Source of the DNA: Calocera cornea HHB12733
Lineage: Eukaryota; Basidiomycota; Dacrymycetes; Dacrymycetales; Dacrymycetaceae
NCBI GenBank assembly: GCA_001632435.1
Contig: KV423986.1
Location: 1-64,000, forward strand
DNA: 64,000 nucleotides
Direction of reading: 5' to 3'
The position numbers and the translations under genes are program-made. Positions 1 to 11,006 of the stretch are shown here, piece after piece. The notes beneath the pieces are model-generated. The model saw nothing but the letters and a program-made list of their open reading frames with translations. It made no database searches and had not been told where the DNA came from. Every line of letters starts with the position of its first letter. Position 1 is the first letter of the stretch.

Positions 1-65
1 CCGAGAGATCCTCCGGCGGATGCAACGCATCCGGCTCACCCGACGCGAGCTGATCCCGGACTACG
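1..65 (+). other. possible 3-prime end of an exon entering the window
   Basis: An open frame runs from the first base to a strong splice donor (GTAAGTATCG) at about 65, reading ...RRMQRIRLTRRELIPDY before the donor. It could be the last part of an exon of a plus-strand gene that begins outside the window. I could not find a matching downstream exon before the convergent NmrA-like gene at 326, so the assignment is weak. Confidence 0.2.
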
Positions 66-325
66 TAAGTATCGACACATACCGTGTGAACGTCGCGAAA
101 AGAGGCGAAAACACTACCGTGCAGTACAGCTGCCCCTCGGCATGTGAGTCGGGGTTTCCCGTGGGAGAGTCAACTCCCCACGCACTGGTGCGGGGCGGTA
201 ATAGGCAGTCCTTTACGAGGGATCGGGATACGGTATTCATTCGCGGGATACTCATCGCTCCGGATCACCTGCCTAACACTACGCGCCGGACGATGACCCT
301 GCGTATTTACAGTATGTATGACCCA

Positions 326-1288
326 TCACTCCCTCTTGTACGAAAGGATCGAGTCCACGACCTTGTCGGGGCCGAACTCGGGCCAGTCAACGTTCATCTC
401 CTTGTCCCCCCCGTACGCGCCATACAGCCGCAGCACAAGCTCGAGCTGGGCCTTGACGTCGCCCGCGTCCGCCCTCGCCTGCGCCTCCTGGACGGGCACG
501 CGGGTCAGCGCGACCCGCGTCCCCGTGCGCTGCTCGTACTCCGCGAGGAGGCGCGTCACCGACGTCCGCTCGCCGGACACCTTGAACGCCCGGTTGTGCA
601 GCTTCGAGGGGGCCAGGGTGGACGTGACGTGCACCACGTAGCGGGCGACGTCGGCCCGGCTCGTGTACGACAGCACTTCTTCACCCGTCCCGGCGACTTC
701 CGCCTTTCCGTTGGGCAGATCAAAGCCGAGGATCCTGTTACCAGTGAGCCACCACATAGAATAGGGCTGTTCAAGCTAAACACCTACGGCTGGTAGAAGA
801 TCCAATCCGCAAATGGCCCCGTGAAGAACGCGGCCCACGGCAGGCCGATCTGCTCGAGCCGTCTGCGGAACGCGTCCTTGGGCGCGAACAGCTTCTCCTC
901 CTTGTGCAGCGTCGTGTCGCCCGCATACTCGGACGGGACGAACAGCTTCACCCCCGCCGCCTTGGCCGAGTCCGCGAGGATCTCTTGCGGGGGCCCGTGG
1001 AACGTCGACAGGACTACGTCGATCCCCTGCAGCGCGCTCTGGAGCGTCGAGGGCGTGTCGTAGTTCACCACGATCGGCTCGGCGCCTCTCGCGATCAGCC
1101 CATCGCTCCCCTTCTCCTGTTCTCCATGAGCGTGCGGGACATCAGAGGAGAGAACGACTCACGGAACGCGTCAAGATCACGGCCTTGCCGACCGAGCCGC
1201 TGGCCTTCGCCTTGAGCAGCGCGTCGACAAAGAACTTGCCCAGCAAACCGTTGGCACCGGCGATTGCAAAGTTCCTGTAGCTAGCCAT
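326..1288 (-). CDS. NmrA-like / isoflavone-reductase-like NAD(P)-binding protein, copy 1
   Basis: Atypical short-chain dehydrogenase of the NmrA/phenylcoumaran benzylic ether reductase group; these bind NAD(P)(H) and act as reductases or redox sensors, substrate unknown here. Three exons: 1162-1288 begins MASYRNFAIAGANGLLGK with the Rossmann glycine motif GANGLLG; about 787-1116 carries VLSTFHGP and the PSEYAGDT segment and ends in FADWIFYQP; the last starts ILGFDLPNGK and ends SILSYKRE. Introns are about 45 and 55 bases. It is the most divergent of the four tandem copies: the others have GAGTIG or GAGTLG and PSEFG/LSEFG, this one GANGLLG and PSEYA. The start is chosen by alignment with the other three, all of which begin M-x-x-Y-(K/R)-(N/S)-F-A. 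About 300 residues, normal for the family. Confidence 0.85.
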
Positions 1289-1365
1289 AGAATTTAATGT
1301 GATTGTTGTAGTGGTTGACAGTTAGGTCTTTATGTCTATGAAGACATTCTGGTCCAAGATCGGCG

Positions 1366-1377
1366 ATCTTATATACC
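1366..1377 (-). promoter_or_regulatory. TATA box of NmrA-like copy 1
   Basis: The minus strand reads GGTATATAAG about 80 bases upstream of the start codon at 1288. The same spacing of a TATA element to the ATG is seen for copies 2 and 4. Confidence 0.5.
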
Positions 1378-1763
1378 CTCGAAGAGGCGTTGGTCGCAAG
1401 CCAACTCTCGCGGCCTCCGTGGCCTTGGCGGCACGAACTCAGCGCATCCGTTGATGAATAACCTTGACATCATCTTGTTTACGAGGCGCCCCACGACGAA
1501 AGTCGCCATGAGAGACCATTTGGGCTGCGGACGTGGTCGTCGGATGACCAACGCTTCGCGGATTACCAAGACGCGGACGACGGGCGGGGGACGGCTCGGA
1601 ATGCGGTCGGTCCGTATCAGGGTTCTCTCTGTTCTTGACGATGACATGCGAAACCACCGGAGCAGACCTCAGCGAGCCTGGGAATGGGCAACGACTGAAG
1701 GCATAATAGTGAGATCACATTGAGAGCTTGTTCAGACGACTTGTTCGGGGAAAAGACTGCCCA

Positions 1764-2726
1764 TCAAGCCTTATACGACAGAATAGCATCCACCACCGAC
1801 TCCGGCTTGAAATCCGGCCAGTCCACATTCATCTCCTCTTCCGTTCCGTACGTGCCATCCGTCTCGAAGAGAAGCGTAAGAAACGCGGCAAAATCAGCCG
1901 GGTTCTTGGCGCATTCCTTCACCTCTTCCAGAGAGGTGTGGGTGATATCTAGTTTCCTTCCGGTGCGCTTCTCGTATGTAGCCAATGCGGCATTGAAAGT
2001 TGTGCGCTCGCCTTCGATCAGGAATACGCGGTTATGCAGCTTCTCGGGTGCGAGGTTGGTCGTAACGTACGCCACGTAGCGGGCGATGTCAGTCCTGCTT
2101 GTGAAGGAGACAACGCTGTCGCCCCTCCCTCCGATATTAGCCTTCCCGTTGGCTAGGTCAAAGCCAAGGTACCTAAGTGGATATCAGGCGCTGTACATTT
2201 CCAGCTGTGAGACGTCACCTTACGGCTGATAAAATAGCCAGTCCGCAAAGGGACCATTGTAGAATACCGCCCAAGGCATGCCGATTTGCTCCAGCTGCTG
2301 ACGGAGGGCCAGTTTCATACCGAACAGGCCATCGGTGCGAGTCACAGTGCCGCTTCCAAACTCGGACAGGACGAAGAGCTTGACACCGGCAACCTTAGCA
2401 GCGGCAGCTAGCGGCACTTGCATGCCGAGCGCTTGGGGGCCTACGGTAGAGATCACGACATCGATGCCTTGCAGGGCAGCTTCCATGGACGAAGGGGACT
2501 CGTAGTTCACTGCGATTGTTTCTGCACCTTTCGCCTCAAGCGCCCCTTTGCTTTCAAACTGTCTGTGATCAGCCGCCATCACGACTCAAGAAACAGAACA
2601 TACCGAACGCGTCAAGACCACGATCTTGTCTACCCGTCGAGCTAATTTCTGTTTCAACAGCTCGTCGATGATGTAGCTGCCGAGGGTGCCGGCGCCTACC
2701 ACTGCAAAGCTCTTGTAGCTGGACAT
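1764..2726 (-). CDS. NmrA-like / isoflavone-reductase-like protein, copy 2
   Basis: Same family and exon plan as its neighbours. Exon 1 begins MSSYKSFAVVGAGTLGSYII (glycine motif GAGTLG) and ends in VVLTRS before the first intron at about 2600. The middle exon contains IDVVISTVGPQALG and VLSEFGSGT and ends FADWLFYQP. The last exon begins at the LGFDLANGKANIGG segment and ends NVDWPDFKPESVVDAILSYKA. The VNVDWP...ESVVDAILSYK tail is the signature shared by all four. Predicted cytosolic oxidoreductase of about 300 residues; substrate unknown. Transcribed in the same direction as the other copies but separated from them by 0.5-0.8 kb, so not a single transcription unit. Confidence 0.85.
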
Positions 2727-2808
2727 AGTCGTTGGTTCTGAGTTGAGTTATAAAGGCGTCCTGTGTGGCTGGATAGGTTCTAATCATGTCTGGGGAGGGA
2801 AATCCCTT

Positions 2809-2819
2809 CTTTTATAGCT
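2809..2819 (-). promoter_or_regulatory. TATA box of NmrA-like copy 2
   Basis: The minus strand reads CTATAAAAG about 85-90 bases upstream of the ATG at 2726, matching the TATA spacing of copies 1 and 4. Confidence 0.45.
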
Positions 2820-3528
2820 TTCTCCACCATATCGTCGAAGTAGACGCGTCGCTGGTGCTGATGGTCTTCGGTCGGGGATTCGTCAGCGCTGTCCAACGCT
2901 AGATAAGAGCGGTATTCACAACTTTACCAGCTAGGCCGCTCAACGACGACCGAGCTGAAAGAGAATATTCCAACTTGCCAGAGAGAGCTACACGCGTGCT
3001 CCACGCTTGAGCGGAACTTGGTAGGATTCTTGTTGAGGATGGGAAGGCAACGACGAGAACCTCGATTGCCAAGCCCAGAGATAGTCCATGAGTTCTGCAT
3101 ATAACGTGGGCTGATGTTAACCTGTTTATTGCAGCAAGTTGCTTATACAGCATCTGTCAGCAGACGATATGTGATACAGCGCTGACGTACGCGTAGATGT
3201 TGCGTGCCGGACTCGCGTCGGGCCGGTCCGCGGGCGACATCGTGGGAACAGGAGCTGTTGCCAGAAAGCCTGTTTAGACTGTCCGAGTGAGCGGTATATT
3301 CAAACTCCTATTTTTGAAGAGAGTAAACAAGAGAATTCAAACGAGATGCATGTTGAATCCACGGAGATCCCCGCAAATATCAACCTCTGCGTGGATGTAC
3401 AGGTGAAGATGGCAGGGTCCGACCCTGAATGAAGCGACGCGCGAGTTCTCAAGGTGGTCCGTGCACAATTGAACCCTTCCTTTCTTTAGTCACGACAGCG
3501 ACTTCTACAATGCAACATCACACACACT
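2820..3528. other. intergenic stretch between NmrA-like copies 2 and 3
   Basis: About 700 bases. Short open frames are present on both strands but none has splice-consistent continuity or a recognisable protein pattern. It presumably holds upstream control sequence of copy 2 and the 3-prime region of copy 3. Confidence 0.4.
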
Positions 3529-4501
3529 TCAAGATTTGTACGACAGGATAGCATCCACAACCGACTCCGGGTTGAGCTCGGGCCAGTCGACGTTCACCTC
3601 CTCTTTCTTCCCGACCGTGCCATGCAGCTCCAGATACAATGCAAACCAGGATTTGAAGTCACCAGGGTTCTTCGCTGCCTGGTCCTTCACCACCTCGAGC
3701 GGCACGGAGGTGATCTCAATCTTCTTCCCAGTGCGCTTCTCGTATTCCTCAGCCACGCCTTTGACTGAGATGCGTTGGCCTTCGACCTTGAACACGTGGT
3801 TCTCGAGCTTGGAGGGAGGCAAGCTGGTCAGCACGTGCACCACGTAGCGTGCAATGTCTTTCCGGCTCGTGAAAGTGACGGGACTGTTTCCGGTACCAGC
3901 GACCTCGAACTTTCCGTTGACGAGGTCGAATCCGATATATCTACCAGCGATGTCAACGTCGAACCCTTGGACTTTGACTGGTGAGGACACTCACGGCACA
4001 AACCAAATCCAATCTGCAAATGGCCCAGTAGGGAACAGCGCCCATGGAATGCCAATCGCCGTCAGCCTTTCCCGCTGGGCAGCCTTCGGTGCGTTGAAGC
4101 CCTCGGGGAAGTTCACCGTATCCCCGCCGAACTCGGACGGCACGAAGAGCTTCACTCCTGCGGCTTTAGCGGCGTCCGCCAGCTGGCTCTGAGCATCCAG
4201 TCCAAACACGTTGAGGGTAGAGATCACAATGTCGATGCCCTTGAGAGCAGACTGCAGCGACGTGGGGGAGTCGTAGTCGACTACGATCGGTTCAGCTCCC
4301 TTCTCCGCGAGGGCGTCTTTGCCCGTAGCCTGTATAGCATCAGCTTACAGCACGAGGTACAGCGAGTGGGCCAGGTACAGAACGCGTCAAGACGACGACC
4401 TTGGCCACCGTGCCGGCCGCCTTCGCCTTGAGCAGCTCCTCTACGATGGGAAGACCGATAGTCCCGGCACCTGCGACAGCGAAGTTCTTGTATCCAGACA
4501 T
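3529..4501 (-). CDS. NmrA-like / isoflavone-reductase-like protein, copy 3
   Basis: Exon 1 starts MSGYKNFAVAGAGTIGLPIV with the Rossmann motif GAGTIG and ends at VVVLTRS. The middle exon reads GIDIVISTLNVFGLDAQ and contains PSEFGGDTVN and the FADWIWFVP end. The last exon has YIGFDLVNGKFEVAGTG, TSRKDIARYVVHVL and ends NVDWPELNPESVVDAILSYKS. It is closest to copy 4 (shared TSRKDIARYVVHVLT, VEGQRISVxGV), suggesting the 3/4 duplication is the youngest. Family role: NAD(P)-dependent reductase or redox-sensing regulator; no substrate can be named from sequence. Confidence 0.87.
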
Positions 4502-5003
4502 TGCAGTATTCGTTGTGCTGCTGAGTTTGAGAGATGGAAGGAGTTGGAATGATAAGAATGAGGACAAGATCGGAGATTTGTAGGGTGTTCGCGGACGCTC
4601 TTCAGGTCGGACGAGCTCATCGACGAGGGGGCGGACCCGGTCTCGCTGTGTTCCGGATCGCTCGGGAGCTGATTATCATTTCGAATCGTCATCATTGCGA
4701 CAGAATGAGCAGCCAAGGCGACGCGACTGCAGCGGGGACTGCGGCAACAGTTGGACCCAGGATCAGGGCGCCGAGAGTGCAGATGAACCGACTTCACTGG
4801 GAGGAGCTGACAAATGTGCGATGCCGTAAACGGGCGCCTACAATGGTCGGCACTTCACGGCGTGGACGTAAAGGAGCTGGAGCAGTCAGGGTCCCCCAGA
4901 ACACATTCTAGGCGCATCAGTCACGTGCTCGAGCTGGTCTGGGCACAACTGAGGTCTTTCTTAGCGACGGCGAATTTCTACAGGACATGACACTGCGGCC
5001 CGC

Positions 5004-5967
5004 TCAGGGCTTGTACGACAGGATAGCATCGACGACGGACTCCGGGTTGAACTCAGGCCAGTCGACGTTCACCTCTTCCTCCTTCCCGACCGTCCCGTCC
5101 TCCTCTAGAACGAGCCCGAGCCAGGACCTGAAGTCGTTAGGGTCCTTCGCGCGCTCCCTGACGACCTCGAGCGGCACGTAGGTGATGTCGAGCTTCTTGC
5201 CCGTGCGCTTCTGGTAGTCCTCCAGGACGCCGTTGACGGAGATACGCTGGCCCTCAACCCTGATCGCGCGGTTGGCAAACTTGGACGGGGGCAGCGTAGT
5301 CAGCACGTGCACGACGTAGCGCGCAATGTCCTTGCGACTCGTCAAAGTAACGAGGCCATTGCCAGTGCCCAGGACTTCAACCTTTCCAGTGGGGATCTCC
5401 AAGCCGAGAACTCTGCAATCAATGTTAGCAGCCGAACCCACTTCTGGATCAGAAAACTCACGGCTGATACCAGATCCAATCCGCAAACGGCCCAGTAGCG
5501 AAGAATGCCCAAGGAAGTCCGATCTCGGTCAGCCTTGCGCGCTGGGCAGCTTTGATTCCGTAGAAGCCGTCGGTCCGGGAGGAGGTATCGCCACCAAACT
5601 CGGAAGGAACGAAGAGCTTGACGCCTGCAGCCTTGGCCGCGTCGCCCAGTGGCTCTTGGGCACTCAGGGCGAAGCCGCCGAGCGTGGAGATCACCACGTC
5701 GATGCCCTTGAGAGCCGATTGGAGCGATGAAGGGGAGGTGTAGTCGACCACGATCGACTCGGCTCCTTTCGCCACAAGGTCTTCTGTGCCGGTAGCCTAC
5801 ACGGGATGAGCTTTCAGCGTGAGGGGCGGGGAGAAGGCACATACCGAGCGCGTCAAGATCACAACCCTGTCGACCTTGCCAGCGGCTTTCGCCTTGAGGA
5901 ACTCCTCGAGGATGGGACGGCCAATGGTCCCGGCGCCGGCAACTGCAAAGTTCTTGTAGACGGACAT
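5004..5967 (-). CDS. NmrA-like / isoflavone-reductase-like protein, copy 4
   Basis: Exon 1 begins MSVYKNFAVAGAGTIGRPIL and ends VVILTRS. The second exon holds EDLVAKGAESIVVDYTSPSS, GIDVVISTLGGFALSAQEP and PSEFGGDTSS and ends FADWIWYQP. The third has VLGLEIPTGKVEVLGTG and ends NVDWPEFNPESVVDAILSYKP. It has the same two intron positions as copies 1-3. Together the four genes form a head-to-tail array on one strand, the classical product of unequal crossing over. The neighbouring GPI2 gene is divergent and unrelated. Confidence 0.87.
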
Positions 5968-6057
5968 TGTTAGGTTTGAGTTTGTGAGTTGGGTTGGTTT
6001 GAAGATGCAAAGAGCTGGAAGAATGTGTTCTGAAGACGACTGTCCACGATACCTACG

Positions 6058-6070
6058 ACCTTATATACAT
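6058..6070 (-). promoter_or_regulatory. TATA box of NmrA-like copy 4
   Basis: The minus strand reads ATGTATATAAGG about 95 bases before the ATG at 5967, the same placement as in copies 1 and 2. Confidence 0.45.
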
Positions 6071-6716
6071 CTTGGTTGGTGAACACTCCCCTGCATGGAC
6101 CGGACGAGTTCATGGGCCAGGCGAGTGCGTCACTGCAAGGGCGGAGCTGCTCGCGCCGCCCTTCGAGGACGTCGAGGAGCGGATAGTTGTTAAGCATCGT
6201 GCGGCCAGATGAAGAGTCACAGCAAGGAGACGCGTCCTGTGTGCGCCGCAGTAAGCCGCAAGACAGCCTCCTCTGAGACCGACGCGTTCATCACCTAAGC
6301 AGTTGACAGAATGATGGAAGGTGCGCGCAGAGACCCTTGTGGCGAAGCGAGGTTGCTCTGTTGGGCGTTTGGTCATTACTAATTCCGCACCCGCACCATT
6401 ATTCAGCAACGGGTGCGGAGGGAGGAGCGCCGCCGGCTGCGGGCAGTGCTTGGTTTGTAGATCAAGATTAGATGCGCTCTTCATGTGGAGGAGACAACAG
6501 GGCAGTAGAAGAGGGTACAGCTGGTACATGGCGGCATGGAGAGCAAGGGATGTTTGCCCCGATCGAGGCATGGATGATCAAGCAGCGGAAGCCACACAGT
6601 CGGTCAGGGCCCGACTCACACAGAGCGCGTCGTCCTCCGTTCTTTCGTCCGGCCGTCCGACCTCGCTCTTGGTGCCTCCCGACCAACATACCGAATTATG
6701 ACTCCAATATAGCGAA
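6071..6716. other. divergent intergenic region between NmrA-like copy 4 and GPI2
   Basis: About 650 bases separating two divergently transcribed genes. Overlapping open frames occur on both strands with no splice-supported or recognisable protein; read here as upstream sequence of both genes. Confidence 0.4.
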
Positions 6717-7866
6717 ATGACGGAGCTGTCTGTGACGATCACTGCTGCATCGGATGGGCCTGCGTTTCGGAAGATCCTGTATGGCCCGCAGACGCGTCCG
6801 ACCAACTACGTGCCGGACAACTTCCTCTCCAGCTTGCAGCGGAACGGTACGCGCCTTCCTCGTCCGCTCGTCCGCTCGTCCGCTCGTCCGCTCGTCTGAC
6901 CATCTAATCCAGTCAACGTCCGCCCACATACGTACCTCAACCTGCTGCTGAACGCGCTCCCAGTGACGGGGTTCATCGCCGTCTTGGCACTGTTCCTCGC
7001 GCTGTTCGGCCTGTTGCTCGAGGGGACCCTACCCGCTGCCGCGTTGGTGCTGCTTGCCGGAATCGTGTTCGTAGTCGGATGGATAGGGTATGAAGCGATG
7101 GGTCGGACAAGCCAAGGCGCGTGTCCTTCCTCTGATATCCATCCTGCACATGCTCATGATCTCTCAGCGACCAAAGCCGTCAAGTCCGCGATCCTCGTGA
7201 CGACGTTTCTGCTGTCCCTCTCGCCGATCCTGCGCACCCTCAGCCAGTCCACATCCTCCGACACGATCTACGCACTCGCGACGTTCCTATTCCTCCTCTC
7301 GCTACTGCTCTTCCCATCTCCCTACAAGTGCGTCCGCACTTGCCTCTCATCATGTCGACGTTGCTGACCAGGGAACAGGACAGCAGGGCATATAGCGACG
7401 ACCACGTCGGTGTCGGCCTCCCTCGTGCTTGCCTCCCGTCTCCCAGGGTCGGAGGACGTGTTCGCCCTCCTCCTGCTTGCCGTGCTCGCCTTCTCCCTCT
7501 TCCCCATCCTGTCTGAGCGTCTCCGAGTACGTGCCTCTCCGCCCCTCCTGTGCCAGTTGCTGATCCCGACGCAGACTACATCAACAGGCCCGTACATCCT
7601 ATTCACTGTCCTCCTCTCCCTCTCCCCCCTATACGCCATGTCCTTCCTCCAGCTCGGCGGCACAAGTCTGATTCCCGCCTACGCGATCATCATATGTGCC
7701 GTGACGTTCGGCGGACCAGCAGCGCTGCTGTACTCGCAGAGGTTCAAGAAGTGTGTTACTTCCCTATTTTGGCTTGCGTCGCAAAAGCTGATGGGATGGT
7801 AGTGAGATACGCGGCCCGTGGGATCCTGCTGTGCCACTCATTCGGCCGATGAAGGGCGGTCTGTGA
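6717..7866 (+). CDS. GPI2: GPI2/PIG-C subunit of the GPI-GlcNAc transferase complex
   Basis: ER membrane subunit of the complex that transfers GlcNAc from UDP-GlcNAc to phosphatidylinositol, the first step of GPI-anchor synthesis. The N-terminus has the family signature FRKILYGPQTRPTNYVPDNF followed by LSSLQRN and, after intron 1, VNVRPHTYLNLLLN. Several hydrophobic helices follow (LLNALPVTGFIAVLALFLAL; ALVLLAGIVFVVGWIGYE; ILVTTFLLSLSPILRTL with the conserved TLS segment; IYALATFLFLLSLLLF; a helix ending FPILSERLR; PYILFTVLLSLSPLYAMSF). The C-terminal exon, reached through an intron at about 7750-7802, restores the conserved ending NEIRGPWDPAVPLI. Six exons. This spliced end supports the stop at 7866 rather than the read-through stop near 7802. 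Confidence 0.93.
6855..6898 (+). repeat. 8-bp microsatellite (CCGCTCGT)n inside GPI2 intron 1
   Basis: Between the first exon and the VNVRPHTY exon the sequence CGTCCGCT is repeated in tandem about four and a half times. It lies wholly within the predicted intron and near its 3-prime half. Confidence 0.8.
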
Positions 7867-8292
7867 GAAGCAGCGGTGCTGTTTGAACATTCGCCTCCGC
7901 ACGAAGGTCAATATTGTCCCATGGCTTCGGCATATACGGCATTGCCGGCCCATCCTTCATCAATGAACTGTAGGACCATACGGCAATGTCTCCATGACGC
8001 CCCAAGCCACATTTGCTACGATGGGAGTCGGCTCGATTCTGATATCGGTTCGATAGTCCTTGAGACGGCTTATCGCGAAGCAAAGCGGCTTCGTTCGCCG
8101 TTCGGTTCAGCTCTGTGCCATTCCGGTCGATGACCCCGGATTCGAACGAATGGCTACGAGCCCAGCGCCTTGGAGCCCTCCTCGGATGACAAGCATGTCG
8201 GTGCTACTGCACTGAGCCCGTCCGTATCGGTCTATATGCATCTCATTGGACCGTCCGACTATTGTACACGAGTATGAACACGAGGAAATGCT
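7867..8292. other. intergenic region, GPI2 to kinase B (convergent 3-prime ends)
   Basis: About 430 bases between two converging genes. A GTTCGAATCC motif on the minus strand near 8135-8145 resembles a tRNA B box but no cloverleaf folds around it. No gene supported. Confidence 0.4.
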
Positions 8293-10113
8293 CTACATCA
8301 GCTGTTCCAGCCGCGCTTGGACCACTATCATCGTGGGCCGTGCCGCAGGCTCCTGTGCCTGCATTTCCAGCATAAGCTGCCACACTTCATCGGTAATGAT
8401 AGCATCGGCGACTGGGTCCCCGATGGGGCGTTCGGGCCAGAGCTCCTGGCACACCAGTCGCTTGATGAGGTGGAAGACCGCTTTCTCCTTCGGGAAGGGC
8501 TTCTCTCCGGTGGAGATCTCGATCATCGTCCGGCCGAAACTGAATACGTCGCTCGCAAACACGGGCAGCGAGGAAGAGCCCGAGTTGCACCGCTCCGGTG
8601 CCAGCCAGCGACAGACGGTCGTCAACAGCGAGGCGGAGGTACCGTCGAAGACAGCCTCCTGATCCGCTTCGGAGCTTGCGGCAAGACCGAAATCGGCAAT
8701 ACGGGCTTGGGGCCATACGCCCGTGATATCAGTGACCTCGTCTATCAGGATCTTGCTCTGGACAACGCAATGAGTTAGTCATCGATATTGTGACATCAAT
8801 ATCACTTACTCCGCGAATATCTCCATGTACAATAGCCTGCCGGTGCAAGTACGCAAGGCCGTCTGCTGCTCCACGTATCTGATAACGAGTCAGTGAATCG
8901 CCATCTCTGCAACGCAGCACGACGTACGATTGCCCTTCGATCGCAGTTCGGTTTTCGCTGGACGTACTTGATCACATCGGAGTGAGGCATCCACACCGTT
9001 ACTAGCCCGACCTCGGCCCTTTGGTTGGTGTGGATGCCGAAGAAAGGGAGCACGTTGGGATGCTTGAGCATACGCCAGATGTACCCTTCGTACATGAATT
9101 TCTATAGTATGCATGTTAATCTCTCGGACGTACAGGCGCCGATAGTCACTCACCGCGACACGTTGAGTGCTCGAGTTCGGGTCTCTCAGGCGTTTGACAG
9201 CAACCACCCGGCCGTTCCAATGACCCATGAAGATGTCGGACCCATGGTTCCTCAGCTGCGGAAACTCATCCACTTGTAGATCACCCTGTACTTCGACAAG
9301 AGGGAGAACTTGACGCGATTTGGACTTGAAGAGGATGGAACGAAGGGATTCGTACAGCTGGTCTCGCTCCTGCCCCGAGAGTTGCGGTGAGCGCATTTGC
9401 TACAGATCAATGATAAGCCACATGCCCTCTGGGTACGAGAGGGTGTATGCTCACCACTTCTTGCGCTTGATTCATTAGCTGTTGCACCTGCCTCTGTGTG
9501 ATCTCGGTGTTGCGCTCGATAGCACCTAGCAAGGCAGTGAATGTCTCGCCCTGCTTCAGTATGCGCACGTAGAAACGCGATGCTTCGGCTCCATGTCCCG
9601 ATGTCAGGTTGAGCACTTCGAATACAATGCTTCTCTGAGAAGGAGATCAGACATCAATAGATAATCGATGACACCGACTGTGCATACAGCAAATTCTTGC
9701 ATGCAGTCGCTCAACCTGTCATTCCATTGCACAAGATCACGCTGGATGGTGTCGTTGTTCACGGAACGACGCAGCATCCCCTTGTCCAGCCATCCTTGAC
9801 AACGTAGAAGAATATCCTGGAGTGCGCTAAGATAACTATGAGAGCGTGGTTGAGTAAGGGAGCACGATGGGACGGACCTCTTCGTCGCTATGATCGCCCC
9901 CTCTACAGCCGGGGTCTGGAGACCAGTGCTGCGTTGATCTAGCTCCGCCTCTATCATCCTGCACCGGTCTCCCAGCTTGTTGAGACTTGCTGCTCGTTCT
10001 GTAACTACTTCCGAGACACCCGCGACAAGAGCAGTGAATTGTTGGATCTTGGTTGCGACGCTAGGCTGTGGGTATGGCACCTGCGTCGGAGGTATAGAGG
10101 CGTAGTGTGCCAT
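8293..10113 (-). CDS. atypical TKL-type kinase with N-terminal helical region, paralog B
   Basis: Multi-exon gene. Start MAHYASIPPTQVPYPQPSV, then an amphipathic helical region (ALVAGVSEVVTERAASLNKL; DRCRMIEAELD; ALQDILLRCQGWLDKGM; DLVQWNDRLSDCMQEFA) resembling four-helix-bundle N-termini of fungal MLKL/HeLo-like proteins. The kinase domain follows. A degenerate nucleotide loop (NHGSDIFMGHWNG) precedes VAVKRL with the ATP lysine. Then come YEGYIWRMLKHPNVLPFFGI (helix C with Glu), YLHRQAIVHGDIRG, and across an intron SKILID, giving catalytic Asp but Lys in place of the metal-binding Asn. DFG is intact (IADFGLA), with WLAPE and DVFSFGRTMIEISTGEKPF in the C-lobe and the end ARLEQLM. Predicted signalling protein; catalytic activity doubtful because of the Asn-to-Lys change. 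Confidence 0.82.
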
Positions 10114-11006
10114 CCTTGCGCACAATACGTTGACAGATATCAACCAGCGTGGGTATACGAGGCGGTTGACGAGCGCAGAGCGACGACGACATTGCTGGCG
10201 GCATCGTGGATTTAGGCGCTTATGCGAGCGGTAAACGCGGTGGGCTGTGGACGACGTTCGGAAGAAGGCATTTGGGGGACCCTTGCGTCGAGGCAGTTGT
10301 TGTGATTGGCCAAAGAGCAACACTGCAATAACTCGGGAATGGAGAACAGATCGTTACCGCGAGGCATTCTTCAATCATCTGTTATGCTTGCATCATGCGC
10401 GATGCTTATCACGCTCGTTTAATGCTGGGTGAAGAAAGGGAAGCAGAATGGATATCGATTTGTGAGATAAATACGGCTAACCAGCTTCGACACAATGGGA
10501 ACCGCGCAGCGGTTTCACCTACAGCGTACAACACAGCAATACAACGCGAGCCAGGGCCAAGGTACTAAGAGTCGCACAGAGAAAGCATATAAAGTGATGA
10601 AATCGCCACAGCAGAGCAAGACACGAGCGCATAGATGTAGAGAAATGTGAGGTCTGCATACGACCTACAACATATGAGCAGTGGTCGTTGGCAATAAGCT
10701 GTCAAGCGGATGCCCCCCAGTCGGTCAGAGGGCGATTGGGTTTAAGGAGCGAGAGGACGTAGAGAAAGTGAAGAGGGTGCGACGGGAGGAAAGACGGTCG
10801 AGAAACAGATGACGCGAGAATCCGGATAGCGAACACAACGCAAAATCGAGAGAGCGTAGGATAGACGTCTCGGATCCGTGATGATCGTATATTTGCTCCG
10901 AAGCCACACAGGAGAGCAGAGTCGTCAAAACTGGTCGTGAAATGTGCCGTCGACGTGCGGTGACACCAATGGGGTTCGGAAAGATGGGAGCGGCGGACGA
11001 AGACGA
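10114..11006. other. intergenic region between kinase B and the Zn2Cys6 gene
   Basis: About 900 bases. It includes the upstream region of kinase B (10114-10450) and the 3-prime flank of the transcription factor. No convincing exon structure on either strand. Confidence 0.4.

Noticed and set aside
8095..8200. Possible tRNA on the minus strand, from a GTTCGAATCC B-box-like motif and a CTCGTAG anticodon-like loop
   Set aside because: The T-arm and anticodon-arm stems do not pair and no acceptor stem closes the structure. It is at best a chance match or a decayed copy.
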